DNA from: Tannerella sp.
GTDB lineage: Bacteria > Bacteroidota > Bacteroidia > Bacteroidales > Tannerellaceae
DNA length: 7,492 nucleotides
Direction of reading: 5' to 3'
Assembly: GCA_031283785.1 (NCBI GenBank)
Contig: JAITBC010000245.1
Coordinates: 1-7,492, forward strand
The position numbers and the translations under genes were made by a program. The notes under the pieces are model-generated. The model was not told the origin of the DNA. It worked only from the letters and a program-made list of their open reading frames with translations, and did no database searches. Each line of letters opens with the position of its first letter. Within the stretch, counting starts at the first letter, position 1. Of this stretch, positions 7,324-7,492 are shown piece by piece.

Positions 7324-7492
7324 TTATTTTTCCCCAACTCTCAGTTCATTAAGCCATCTTTCGTAGGCTTCCGAACTTGCGCTTTCGTTTTTTTCCTCCG
7401 GCGTAACCGTAATCACATTTTCCAGTGTAGAAAAAGCTTCTTTTTCATCTTTAAATATGCCTGTCCCGATTCCTGCTCCGCGTGCAGCTCCG
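7324..7492 (-). CDS. xylB: Xylulokinase, C-terminal end only (cut by window edge)
   Basis: Only the last 55 codons are visible; the rest of the gene lies beyond base 7492. The fragment begins G-A-A-R-G-A-G-I-G-T-G-I-F, which matches the C-terminal segment of FGGY-family xylulokinases, and continues with E-A-F-S-T-L and a helix ending Y-E-R-W-L-N-E-L before the TAA at 7326-7324. Xylulokinase phosphorylates D-xylulose to D-xylulose 5-phosphate with ATP, the step after xylose isomerase. Its position just upstream of xylA, followed by xylE, matches the xylB-xylA-xylE order known in gut Bacteroides. The catalytic Asp and nucleotide-binding parts cannot be checked here, so other FGGY sugar kinases are excluded mainly by context. 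Confidence 0.88.
   Translation of the reverse strand, partial: GAARGAGIGTGIFKDEKEAFSTLENVITVTPEEKNESASSEAYERWLNELRVGEK

Noticed and set aside
1..7492. CRISPR array, tRNA or rRNA genes, insertion sequence or attachment sites
   Set aside because: I saw no regularly spaced repeats, no cloverleaf-like intergenic sequence, no transposase or integrase coding and no flanking terminal repeats; the gaps between genes are all under 75 bp.

Overview
The window looks like part of a Bacteroidota (probably Bacteroidales) chromosome adapted to glycan use. The signs are a FecR/DUF4974 anti-sigma gene, a GH92 glycosidase, a xylose operon in the order known from gut Bacteroides (xylB-xylA-xylE), no Shine-Dalgarno sequences at the gene starts, and one good match to the Bacteroides promoter consensus (TTTG, 20-bp spacer, TAnnTTTG). 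The exact genus cannot be told from the sequence alone.

Layout. The forward strand, 2-3038, carries the 3' two thirds of a FecR-type anti-sigma regulator, cut by the window edge, followed after 73 bp by a complete exported GH92 (alpha-mannosidase family) protein. A short intergenic region, 3039-3102, holds a G7/C9 hairpin where the two gene blocks converge. The reverse strand, read from 7492 down to 3103, carries the 3' end of xylulokinase (xylB), xylose isomerase (xylA), a XylE-type xylose/H+ symporter whose start lies 1 bp after the xylA stop, and an exported GH29-family fucosidase-like enzyme with a C-terminal discoidin-like domain. A candidate promoter overlaps the end of xylE and could drive the GH29 gene on its own.

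How the genes fit together. XylE imports D-xylose, XylA converts it to D-xylulose and XylB phosphorylates that to xylulose 5-phosphate for the pentose phosphate pathway. The two glycosidases carry signal peptides, so they would act outside the cytoplasm, on alpha-mannosides (GH92) and alpha-L-fucosides (GH29). Xylose, fucose and mannose are together the distinctive sugars of plant-type N-glycans, and xylose plus fucose also occur in xyloglucan, so a shared substrate is possible. This is inference. No SusC/SusD pair, sigma factor, RNA gene, mobile element or CRISPR array is visible.

The most unusual points are the GH92 enzyme, which keeps the general-acid motif but has lost several canonical sugar-binding signatures; the FecR gene followed directly by a glycosidase instead of a TonB-dependent receptor; and the fucosidase attached to the end of a xylose operon. 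I found no clear evidence of a wholly new type of system.
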